DNA of 64,000 nt, taken from positions 60,927-124,926 of the forward strand of contig JAZQRM010000062.1 of NCBI GenBank assembly GCA_045629585.1. Reading direction: 5' to 3'. Shown here piece after piece: positions 1 to 7,423 of the stretch. Made by a program: the position numbers and the translations under genes. This DNA comes from Taishania sp045629585. Its GTDB lineage: Bacteria; Bacteroidota; Bacteroidia; Flavobacteriales_D; Crocinitomicaceae. The notes below the pieces were generated by a model. That model made no database searches, was not told the origin of the DNA, and saw nothing but the letters and a program-made list of their open reading frames with translations. Position 1 is the first letter of the stretch, and each line of letters starts with the position of its first letter.

Positions 1-406
1 CATAATACGTAGGATCAAATGTCAAAGGGATTTCTACAGTAGGTCCTACCTCGGCAATGAATCTGGTTTGACCGCCAACACCATACCGTACCAAAATAGG
101 AAAAGCTATCGCATTCGCCGCCTCGGTACCACTAGAATACACTCCGTCTGTTCCGCCCTTTCGATTGGTCCAGTAAAAATTATTATTAAACTGTGCTCCC
201 ATCACCAAACTAAACATACGGTTGTCCCATATAGAAACGTTTACACCTATCCCCCAGCCTCCACGACTTTTGAAATTCTCTGCATTAGCCTTTGTAATTA
301 AAGTACTTCCCACCACTTCAAACTCAGGACTAACAACTACTTGACCGTTTAAGAAACGGAACAAAAAACAACAAAATAGCAAACAATATAATTGGAGTTT
401 ATTCAT
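1..406 (-). CDS. secreted beta-barrel-like protein, 3' end beyond the window
   Basis: An open frame reads leftward from an ATG at 406 to the window edge without a stop, so only the N-terminal 135 residues are visible. It begins with a hydrophobic signal peptide ending near FLNGQ, the usual Bacteroidota Sec signal ending before Gln. The mature part matches the next gene (532-1104) along its length: EFEVVGS against EIEVSGS, FKSRGGWGIGVNVSIWD against FRGQGGVGAGVNLSIFD, and TRFIAEVGP against TKFIAEIGP. The alternating hydrophobic/aromatic pattern suggests an outer-membrane beta-barrel of the porin/OmpW-like kind. Function is not known; the pair looks like a tandem duplication. Confidence 0.8.
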   Translation of the reverse strand, partial: MNKLQLYCLLFCCFLFRFLNGQVVVSPEFEVVGSTLITKANAENFKSRGGWGIGVNVSIWDNRMFSLVMGAQFNNNFYWTNRKGGTDGVYSSGTEAANAIAFPILVRYGVGGQTRFIAEVGPTVEIPLTFDPTYY

Positions 407-474
407 GATTAATTCAATATAAATGAAAACTAAGAATAGTAAGTTTTTACATAAATATATTCCTTTAAATAAAG

Positions 475-500
475 AAAGGCCTTCACAAATGAAGACCTTT
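475..500 (-). terminator. rho-independent terminator after the 532-1104 gene
   Basis: Read on the minus strand, arms AAAGGTCTTC and GAAGGCCTTT flank the loop ATTTGT and are followed by a T-rich CTTTATTT. One pair is a wobble. It lies 31 bases past the stop of the minus-strand gene and ahead of its paralogue, so the two paralogues are probably separate transcription units. Confidence 0.6.
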
Positions 501-531
501 AACTTTAATTATAGATTGAGAATAAAAAACA

Positions 532-1104
532 CTATTTTTTTAATATTCGATATCCAATAGACAAACCAACATAACTTGCATTAAAATACCATCTACCTGT
601 GTTGTCTAAAGTCACAGTTCCAGGTGTATAATGATAAAATGCTTTAGCAATCATTTCATTCGTGCCAACAGGAAAACGTACTCCTAAAGCAACGTGACCA
701 GCAATGAAATATGACTTATAGTAATCTAAAGCAACTTCTAACGCGGGTCCTATTTCTGCAATGAATTTGGTCGTTCCACTTGTGTTGTATCTTAACAAGA
801 CGGGTACATAAATACTACTCGCTTTATCTTTCCCCTCTTTATAAGGTTCATATTTACCTCCACTAACAAGGTTTGTCCAATAATAGTTCGCTCCGAAATT
901 TAGCCCCACAACAAGATTAAACGGCTTATCATCAAAAATGCTAAGATTCACTCCAGCTCCGACTCCTCCTTGTCCTCTAAAATTGGAATTATTAGTTGTT
1001 AAAAAAGAACCAGAAACTTCAATTTCAGGAACGACTTGTGCGAATACAAACGGGCCGATTGAAGTCGATAATAATATAAAGAGAAAATAATGTAGATTAC
1101 GCAT
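532..1104 (-). CDS. secreted beta-barrel-like protein, paralogue of the neighbour
   Basis: A complete 190-residue protein with a signal peptide (about residues 1-22, ending FVFAQ). The mature part has alternating short hydrophobic strands and aromatic belts (FNLVVGLNFGANYYW, RYNTSGTTKFIAEIGP, YVGLSIGYRILKK) and ends in a strand with aromatic and basic residues. This fits a small outer-membrane beta-barrel of the PorT/porin-family type common in Bacteroidota. It is clearly homologous to the partial gene ending at 406. It has its own terminator downstream and an 18-nt palindromic motif 33 bases upstream at 1137-1154. Ligand and function are unknown. Confidence 0.8.
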   Translation of the reverse strand: MRNLHYFLFILLSTSIGPFVFAQVVPEIEVSGSFLTTNNSNFRGQGGVGAGVNLSIFDDKPFNLVVGLNFGANYYWTNLVSGGKYEPYKEGKDKASSIYVPVLLRYNTSGTTKFIAEIGPALEVALDYYKSYFIAGHVALGVRFPVGTNEMIAKAFYHYTPGTVTLDNTGRWYFNASYVGLSIGYRILKK

Positions 1105-1136
1105 AGTAGATAAATAGAAGAGTTCATATAACGGTG

Positions 1137-1154
1137 TAAAGTAATTACTTTTCT
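1137..1154. promoter_or_regulatory. palindromic 18-nt motif, copy 1
   Basis: TAAAGTAATTACTTTTCT contains the perfect palindrome AAAGTAATTACTTT. The same 18 bases recur at 38223-38240 just upstream of the initiator tRNA. Here it lies 33 bases upstream of the minus-strand gene 532-1104. On that strand a TTG lies 20 bases before TACTTTAC inside the motif, so it could be a weak promoter or an operator. The function is inferred only from position. Confidence 0.3.
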
Positions 1155-1160
1155 GTAATA

Positions 1161-1200
1161 AAACAAAAAACCCTCCTATAGAATTTCTACAGGAGGGTTT
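1161..1200 (-). terminator. terminator of the pit operon
   Basis: Arms AAACCCTCCT and AGGAGGGTTT form a perfect 10-bp stem, with further inner pairing. On the minus strand it is followed by a T6 run. It sits 21 bases beyond the stop codon of the phosphate transporter gene. Confidence 0.85.
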
Positions 1201-1220
1201 TATATCTTCTTGAGACTAAA

Positions 1221-2294
1221 TTACGTCAATGATGATACCAATAAATAAGTTAATGATGCAACAATTGCTGAAATTGGAATCGTCATAATCCAAGCCCATA
1301 ACAATTTAACAGTTACTCCCCATCTTACAGCAGAAACACGTTTTGTGATTCCTACCCCAATGATTGACCCTGTAATTGTATGTGTTGTCGAAACGGGTAT
1401 TCCTAAATGCTCCGCAACATATAAAGTAATTGCTCCGGCAGTTTCAGCAGACACACCTTCTAGTGAGTTTACCTTCGTAATTTTTGTACCCATTGTCTTT
1501 ACGATCTTCCAACCACCAGACATTGTACCGATTGCAATAACTACGAATGAAGTTAACGGAACCCATCCATAATGTTCTGTGAATAATTGAAAATCTCCGG
1601 CATCCCCAAAATAAACTCCGTCATTTAAGACATTGTAGTGGTAATAAATCACCGCAGCTCCAATAATACCCATTACTTTTTGAGCATCATTTGCACCATG
1701 TCCTAATGAAAATAATGCAGAAGATACTAATTGTAATCTCTTAAACCATTTATCCGCTTTGTGAGGAGCTGTTTTTTTACATAAATGCATGATAATAACG
1801 GTAATGAAGTAGGCCATTATCATACCCAGCATTGGTGCAAAAAAGATAAATAATATAATCGGAATAACTTTAGCTAGATTCACTACTTCAGCGACAGCAA
1901 AATCGAAACCATGCTTTTGGAAAGCGAAGGTAATTGCAGCCCCCATAAAACCACCGATTAATGTGTGCGATGATGATGAAGGTAAACCAAACTTCCATGT
2001 AACTAAATTCCATAAAATAGCGGCTACTAGTCCAGAAATAATAACTTCTAAATTAATGAAGTCGATAAAAACAGTTTTGGCAATTGTGTTACCGATTTTA
2101 AATTCTCCAATAACGTATGCAGAAATAAAATAAGCAACGAAGTTAAAGAATGCTGCCCATAGTACAGCTTGAAAAGGTGTTAAAACGCGTGTTGCAACAA
2201 TCGTAGCAATTGAGTTAGCCGCATCATGGAAACCATTGATGAAGTCAAAAACAAAAGCTAATATGATAATTGCAATTAAAAAAGTAAAATCCAT
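1221..2294 (-). CDS. pit: inorganic phosphate transporter, PiT family
   Basis: This 357-residue polytopic inner-membrane protein belongs to the PiT/PHO-4 family, cation-coupled low-affinity phosphate importers. It shows the family's internal duplication: GFHDAANS at about residues 21-28 and GHGANDAQK at about 198-206, plus paired GLPSSSSHTLIGG and GIPVSTTHTITG motifs. About ten hydrophobic segments are visible. The upstream gene encodes a DUF47/PhoU-like partner 32 bases away, the standard arrangement for these permeases, so the two are probably co-transcribed and end at the hairpin at 1161-1200. Substrate is inferred from the family; sulfate has been reported for some relatives. Confidence 0.93.
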   Translation of the reverse strand: MDFTFLIAIIILAFVFDFINGFHDAANSIATIVATRVLTPFQAVLWAAFFNFVAYFISAYVIGEFKIGNTIAKTVFIDFINLEVIISGLVAAILWNLVTWKFGLPSSSSHTLIGGFMGAAITFAFQKHGFDFAVAEVVNLAKVIPIILFIFFAPMLGMIMAYFITVIIMHLCKKTAPHKADKWFKRLQLVSSALFSLGHGANDAQKVMGIIGAAVIYYHYNVLNDGVYFGDAGDFQLFTEHYGWVPLTSFVVIAIGTMSGGWKIVKTMGTKITKVNSLEGVSAETAGAITLYVAEHLGIPVSTTHTITGSIIGVGITKRVSAVRWGVTVKLLWAWIMTIPISAIVASLTYLLVSSLT

Positions 2295-2326
2295 ATCCTA
2301 CAAATAATTGTGTATGTCAAGAAATA

Positions 2327-2977
2327 TTAAGCGTATTTCACCATTATACCTTCTAACACATTAGATACTTCCTTCGCTTTATCTGTAGCTGTCTCTAATG
2401 CTGTTAGTACCTCTTTTTGCTTGATTATCATTTTAAAATCGGATTCTTTATCGAAAATTTCAGCGATTGATTTATCATGAATCTTATCTGCTTTCAATTC
2501 CAATTCATTAATCTTTTTACAGATAACAGCGATATTTGCCAGTTTTTTATTTCCAGCTAAATACCCAATTCCTTTTTTAATCAACTCGCAAGATTCTTGG
2601 TTTATCTCCGTCAACTTACGAATTGACTTGGTGATATCCTCAACTTGGTATAATTGAAAACGGGAAGCTGCATCACATAAAGAATCTGAAGTATCATCCA
2701 TTGAACGAATCAAGGCATGAATATCCTCTCTATCAAATGGAGTTAAAAAGTTACGTTGTAATTCTAAGTTAACCTCACGTACAGTTTCATCACACGCCGC
2801 TTCTAAACGATTAATTTTATTAAAGTATTCTTCACGCTCCTTTTTTGGAGAGTTAATCGCTTGATCTAACGTAGTTGCAATATCTAATAATTGCTGAGAT
2901 GCTCTCTCTAATAACGGCATAAATTTAGTATCCTTTGGAACTAAAAACTGCAATACCTTGTTTAATGTCTTACTCAT
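2327..2977 (-). CDS. DUF47 (PhoU-like) Pit accessory protein
   Basis: This 216-residue, almost wholly helical cytoplasmic protein belongs to the DUF47/Pit accessory family, distantly related to PhoU. Charged amphipathic helices run throughout, with the acidic cluster FDREDIHALIRSMDDTSD near the middle typical of the metal-binding helical bundle. It directly precedes the Pit permease. Its likely role is to gate or regulate phosphate uptake; no enzymatic motif is seen. A consensus-like promoter (2995-3022) lies just upstream, making this the first gene of the operon. Confidence 0.9.
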   Translation of the reverse strand: MSKTLNKVLQFLVPKDTKFMPLLERASQQLLDIATTLDQAINSPKKEREEYFNKINRLEAACDETVREVNLELQRNFLTPFDREDIHALIRSMDDTSDSLCDAASRFQLYQVEDITKSIRKLTEINQESCELIKKGIGYLAGNKKLANIAVICKKINELELKADKIHDKSIAEIFDKESDFKMIIKQKEVLTALETATDKAKEVSNVLEGIMVKYA

Positions 2978-2994
2978 AACTTATTTTGATGTTG

Positions 2995-3022
2995 CAAAAG
3001 TATTCACGCAATATTAACTCAA
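2995..3022 (-). promoter_or_regulatory. promoter of the DUF47-pit operon
   Basis: On the minus strand TTG is followed after 17 bases by TACTTTTG. This matches the Bacteroidota housekeeping pattern (TTG at -33, TAnnTTTG at -7). The -7 box ends 18 bases from the start codon. Confidence 0.55.
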
Positions 3023-3150
3023 TGTTAAGAAAGCGAATAAAATGTCTTTTTTCTAACTCTTACAATGTTTACACAATTATAGCACGCAAAATTAAGTATT
3101 CTTATGGCATAAAACACTGCTTTTAGGTGAAACTTCACTACTTTTAAGAT

Positions 3151-5115
3151 ATGCAATCTTCAAATTCTTTACAAAAGGAGTCCTCACCATACTTACTCCA
3201 GCACGCTCAAAATCCGGTTCATTGGCAAGCTTGGTCAGAAAATCTTTTTCAACAAGCTAAAGATCAGAACAAGTTAGTATTAATTAGCGTTGGATATTCG
3301 ACTTGCCATTGGTGTCACGTAATGGAAGAAGAATCATTTGAGAATCAAGAAGTAGCAGACTTGATGAATGAAAATTTCATTTGCGTAAAAGTAGACCGCG
3401 AAGAACATCCCGATGTAGATAAAGTGTACATGAACGCCGTTCAAATAATGACCAATAGAGGAGGTTGGCCTTTAAATTGCATAACCTTACCAGATGGTCG
3501 ACCAGTATATGGCGGTACATATTTCCCTAAAGACCAATGGATCCACATCCTAAAGTCCATTACGCACATGAAACAGAACGAATATGCGAAAATGGAAGAA
3601 TATGCACAACAATTACAAGATGGGCTTAGTCAAACAAGACCTTTTGTTGAAATTGACAAGGAAACATCACTTGATTTTAAATCAATCATTGACGAAACGG
3701 TACTTAAATGGAAAGAACGTCTGGATTATGAATTCGGAGGTTTAAACAGAGCGCCTAAATTCCCGCTTCCAAATAATATCGATTTTCAGCTCTACTATTC
3801 CGTCTATAGAGCCGATAAATCGTTGGACACTTACCTACATACAACACTCACTCAAATGGCTTTGGGTGGAATCTACGATCATGTAGAAGGAGGTTTTTCA
3901 AGGTATTCGGTTGATCATGAATGGAAAGTCCCCCATTTTGAAAAAATGCTTTATGATAACGCCCAGCTTCTGACGACCTATTCGACCGCGTATCAAATTA
4001 ATCCTCTACCAGTATATAAAACGGTAGTTAAAAAAACGTTTGACTTCATCCACAAAAGACATCTCGCCCAAAATGGAGGCTACTACGCCGCATACGATGC
4101 CGACACAGAAGGCGTTGAAGGTAAATTTTATGTCTGGAAAATAGAGGAATTACAAAACATTCTCGGTAATCAATGGGACGAAGCATCCTTTATCTTTGAC
4201 TTTTCGCCAGCAGCCCATTGGGAAGACGGAAATTACATACTGAGACGTAATACCCATTTTGAATACATCCAGGAAGTGCTTAACTGCTCATTAGAAGAAA
4301 TAGAAACGAAAGCTGAATCCATTTCGCAATTATTAAATAAATCTCGAGAAAAAAGAATCTATCCAGGATTAGACCATAAGCAATTAACCAGTTGGAATGC
4401 ACTTTTATTAAAAGGATTCACCACCATTTACCGTGTCTTTTCTGAACCGAGATATAAGACGAGTGCAGAAGAACTTTACCATTGGATATCTAAAAATATC
4501 GTTCCTTCTACTGGTGTTTACAGAACAGTAACGAACGATATTGCAAAATTAGAAGGTACATTGGAAGATTACGCAACTTTGATGGATGCATTTTTAGAAT
4601 TTGGTGTTTTATTTAAAAACGATGATGCAATCTCACAAGTACAAAAATGGATTACAAAAATTGAAGCGGAATTTAAAGATGAGCATTCTTCCCTATTTTT
4701 CTTTACCCCCAAAGAAAGCAACCTTTTCTACCGAGAAATAGATGTTAGTGACAATGTAATTCCATCGGCAAATTCAATTATTGCCAATGTCTATTACAAA
4801 ATTGGAATACTTCTTGATGAACCGAAATACGTTGAGCAATCAAAGAAGATGTTAGCACAAGTGATAAATGATATTCCACATTATGGTTCAGCTTATTCCA
4901 ATTGGGCTATTCTGGCCTTACATTTTGGATTTGAACTGAAGAAAATAAAAATTAACACATCTTTAGCTGAAAACTCGAAAATAGAGGCATCCTATTTACC
5001 AAACGTAATTGTAACTTTGGACAATCAACAAAAAGAAACCCTACTCTGTACCATAAATTCTTGTTCTACGATAAATTTAGAACAAGAAGGATGGATTGAA
5101 AAATGTCGTTATTAA
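3151..5115 (+). CDS. thioredoxin domain-containing protein, YyaL/SPATA20 family
   Basis: A 654-residue protein of the DUF255/YyaL family. An N-terminal thioredoxin-like domain (about residues 5-165) carries the conserved STCHWCHVM motif with a CxxC at 52-55. The rest is an alpha/alpha-toroid resembling N-acylglucosamine 2-epimerases and glycosidases, with conserved blocks such as GGIYDHVEGGFSRYSVD and PHFEKMLYDNAQLL. Length is close to the family's usual 650-700. No signal peptide is seen, so it is probably cytoplasmic. The biochemical role of the family is not established; a redox role is suggested by CHWC. It overlaps the longest version of the next gene by 13 bases. Confidence 0.88.
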   Translation: MQSSNSLQKESSPYLLQHAQNPVHWQAWSENLFQQAKDQNKLVLISVGYSTCHWCHVMEEESFENQEVADLMNENFICVKVDREEHPDVDKVYMNAVQIMTNRGGWPLNCITLPDGRPVYGGTYFPKDQWIHILKSITHMKQNEYAKMEEYAQQLQDGLSQTRPFVEIDKETSLDFKSIIDETVLKWKERLDYEFGGLNRAPKFPLPNNIDFQLYYSVYRADKSLDTYLHTTLTQMALGGIYDHVEGGFSRYSVDHEWKVPHFEKMLYDNAQLLTTYSTAYQINPLPVYKTVVKKTFDFIHKRHLAQNGGYYAAYDADTEGVEGKFYVWKIEELQNILGNQWDEASFIFDFSPAAHWEDGNYILRRNTHFEYIQEVLNCSLEEIETKAESISQLLNKSREKRIYPGLDHKQLTSWNALLLKGFTTIYRVFSEPRYKTSAEELYHWISKNIVPSTGVYRTVTNDIAKLEGTLEDYATLMDAFLEFGVLFKNDDAISQVQKWITKIEAEFKDEHSSLFFFTPKESNLFYREIDVSDNVIPSANSIIANVYYKIGILLDEPKYVEQSKKMLAQVINDIPHYGSAYSNWAILALHFGFELKKIKINTSLAENSKIEASYLPNVIVTLDNQQKETLLCTINSCSTINLEQEGWIEKCRY

Positions 5116-5123
5116 TACAATAT

Positions 5124-6008
5124 ATGTTACGCTTAAAAAGTAGTTTAATACTAATCATACTTACCATAAATACACTTGCTTTTGGACAAGTTCTAAATAA
5201 TTCAAAAGGTCAAGCATTTACAGATAAGCCTTTTTTTAATGAAGAGTTTATCCGCATAAACAAGATTAAAACGATTAAAGGACAATTTAATTACAAGAAA
5301 TCTCGTCAAGCAATTATTGAACAGAATTATTTCTACGTATATAATTTTGATGAAAATGGTAAACTGACTTCTACCTATGAAACAAGGAAAGATGATGGAA
5401 CGAAGGACACCACGTGGAACATCTATATCTATAATGATCGCAACCATTTAATAGAACATCAAAAAGGTAACGCGCAAGGGAAAACGGCTAATTTATACAT
5501 TCATGATGGCGAAGAAACCATCCGTGAAGAATATTGGACAGAATCATTAGATTCGACTGGAAGACTTAATCGTTTGTTATTTAATGCAGAACGGATTGAA
5601 AATTCAACTTATTTGAATACAAAACGTAAGAAATACTTTAATTCCTATAACCTTCCTTACATGGAAGAGGTTGATACCTATGATTCACTTGGTTACTTAG
5701 TATCAACAGAACGAAGAATGACGCGTACTCAGAATTACCTTATCAAGAAATACCAATACAATGATAAAGGTTATTTAGCCGTTCTAAATATTTTTGACAA
5801 TAGTAAAGAACCCACTGAAACGTTCGAATATGAATATGATGATTTTGGAAATTTAACGCAAACTCACTACTATAAAAAAGGGGTGTTTACAACAGATACA
5901 CAAATCGTATATAATGCAAAAAGCAGATTAATTACCTCCGTAATAATTAGAGAAGTTTTGACCGATTTTATAATGATTTTACGTTATAACGAATATGACT
6001 ATTATTAA
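5124..6008 (+). CDS. secreted protein with YD-like repeats, unknown function
   Basis: From the ATG at 5124 the product is 294 residues and starts with a clear signal peptide (MLRLKSSLILI...LAFGQ). An upstream in-frame ATG at 5103 would add seven residues and overlap the preceding gene. The mature protein is rich in Tyr/Asn/Asp and contains short tandem units of the type YQYNDKGYL and YEYDDFGNLTQTHYY, reminiscent of RHS/YD repeats that form beta-sheet shells. It lacks the conserved core and toxin tip of a full RHS protein. It converges with the epimerase gene, sharing four bases. Probably periplasmic or surface-exposed; function unknown. Confidence 0.75.
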   Translation: MLRLKSSLILIILTINTLAFGQVLNNSKGQAFTDKPFFNEEFIRINKIKTIKGQFNYKKSRQAIIEQNYFYVYNFDENGKLTSTYETRKDDGTKDTTWNIYIYNDRNHLIEHQKGNAQGKTANLYIHDGEETIREEYWTESLDSTGRLNRLLFNAERIENSTYLNTKRKKYFNSYNLPYMEEVDTYDSLGYLVSTERRMTRTQNYLIKKYQYNDKGYLAVLNIFDNSKEPTETFEYEYDDFGNLTQTHYYKKGVFTTDTQIVYNAKSRLITSVIIREVLTDFIMILRYNEYDYY

Positions 6009-7015
6009 TCCTTTAAGCGCTTATTATATTTTAAAACGTTATTCACTGATTCTTCTAAAGTGATAAAATCATAATCTAATAAAGTAGCCACTTTCGCATT
6101 TGAATAGGAGGTTGAAGAAACGGATGCACTGGCACTATCAACAGCCATAAAAGGTTTCCATTTGAAAAGTCTTCCGATATTTTCTATTACACGAACAAAT
6201 GGTATCAAGATACTTCCTGATATCTTAATGAAAGGCTTCCTTTTTCCACTTTGCTTACAAATTTCATTCATGATGTTTTGAAAAGTAGTATTCTTACCTA
6301 CTAGTAAAAACTTTTCATTACTTAACTCACTGTTCATCAATAGGCGCATTACCTTAGCCACATCTCTGGCATCAACAATTGCGTTAGAACCGGAAGTATA
6401 AAACGGTTGTCCTTTGAGTACTGCGTCAAATATAGCGATTGAACTTTGCTTTAAACCTGCAGCACCAAAAATCACTGTAGGATTAACAATTACCGCATTT
6501 AATCCCTCTTCTATACCTCTATAGACTTCTCTTTCCCCATGTTTTTTGGAAATCGCGTATCCAGATTTACCTTCGTAAGAGATCCATTTGGACTTCTCTG
6601 TAACAAAACCATTTTCATCACTTCCTCCCAATGCAGCCACAGAGCTCATGTGAACGAGTTTCTCTACTTTATGGAACAAGCACATGTTAACAACATTTGC
6701 AGTTCCTTGAACATTATTCAATAAAAGATCAGAATAGTCTAATTTATGAAAAGCAACCAAAGCGGCGCAGTGATAGACTTGCCTAGCACCTTTAAAAAGG
6801 GTTTTTAAAGTTACTAAATCAAGTAAATCAACTTGTACCCACTGAACGACCTGCTCCATAGTAGAAACAGAAACTCCATAATACTTCAATACCTTTTTTG
6901 CTTCTTCCTTCTTCTTATCTGAACGATAGAAAGCCATAATAGTAGTATGATGAGGAATTAACTCGACCAAGAGGTGAGTTCCTACTAATCCTGTTGCACC
7001 TGTTACTATTACCAT
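6005..7015 (-). CDS. NAD(P)-dependent epimerase/dehydratase family protein
   Basis: A 336-residue extended short-chain dehydrogenase. The Rossmann motif GATGLVG is at 6-12, a catalytic Ser lies near 124-125 (HMSSVAAL), and the YxxxK pair is Y153/K157 (GYAISKK). The C-terminal half is variable, as expected for substrate binding. Candidate substrates include nucleotide sugars or dihydroflavonol/3-beta-HSD-like compounds; the sequence does not decide. A TACTTTTG box at 7036-7043 suggests its own promoter, so it need not belong to the glmS operon just upstream. Confidence 0.85.
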   Translation of the reverse strand: MVIVTGATGLVGTHLLVELIPHHTTIMAFYRSDKKKEEAKKVLKYYGVSVSTMEQVVQWVQVDLLDLVTLKTLFKGARQVYHCAALVAFHKLDYSDLLLNNVQGTANVVNMCLFHKVEKLVHMSSVAALGGSDENGFVTEKSKWISYEGKSGYAISKKHGEREVYRGIEEGLNAVIVNPTVIFGAAGLKQSSIAIFDAVLKGQPFYTSGSNAIVDARDVAKVMRLLMNSELSNEKFLLVGKNTTFQNIMNEICKQSGKRKPFIKISGSILIPFVRVIENIGRLFKWKPFMAVDSASASVSSTSYSNAKVATLLDYDFITLEESVNNVLKYNKRLKD

Positions 7016-7035
7016 GCTGTTTTTTTGTTCAGTTT

Positions 7036-7043
7036 CAAAAGTA
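7036..7043 (-). promoter_or_regulatory. candidate -7 element of the epimerase gene
   Basis: TACTTTTG on the minus strand fits TAnnTTTG and lies 20 bases before the start codon. I see no TTG at the preferred distance upstream, so support is only partial. Confidence 0.35.
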
Positions 7044-7075
7044 CAATAAGAATTTATTATAAATGTAAAGGAAAG

Positions 7076-7423
7076 CTACAAATCCAATTCATCGATCGGA
7101 TTCCATAGTATATTTTGAAAATTTTGTACTTGATTCTCTACCACCATCACCCCTTCAGCCTTTAGTAGATCTTCCATTTTCGAGGGGGTTTCGAAATGAT
7201 GCTTTCCTGTTAGAAACCCATTTCTATTTACCACTCTGTGAGCAGGTACAGAATCTACATAAGCATGAGATTTAGACAATATCATACCCACCATTCTACT
7301 ACTGCGACCTACACCTAATGCTTTAGCGATAGCTCCGTATGTGGTTACTCTGCCAGCCGGAACCAGCTTCACCAACTCACATACGGCTCTATCAAAATTA
7401 TATTCATCTGTGGTTTTATTCAA
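7076..7423 (-). CDS. alkyltransferase-like (ATL) MGMT-family DNA-binding protein
   Basis: This 115-residue protein matches the DNA-binding/catalytic domain of O6-alkylguanine-DNA alkyltransferases: VPAGRVTTYGAIA at about 21-33, then GVGRSSRMVG and VPAHRVVNRNG. The family's active-site PCHRV is PAHRV here (residues 60-64), so the acceptor cysteine is alanine. That is the signature of alkyltransferase-like proteins, which bind O6-alkylguanine and flag it for nucleotide excision repair without removing the alkyl group; the Thermus ATL also has PAHRV. Its start overlaps the end of glmS by eight bases, indicating translational coupling. Confidence 0.88.
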   Translation of the reverse strand: MNKTTDEYNFDRAVCELVKLVPAGRVTTYGAIAKALGVGRSSRMVGMILSKSHAYVDSVPAHRVVNRNGFLTGKHHFETPSKMEDLLKAEGVMVVENQVQNFQNILWNPIDELDL

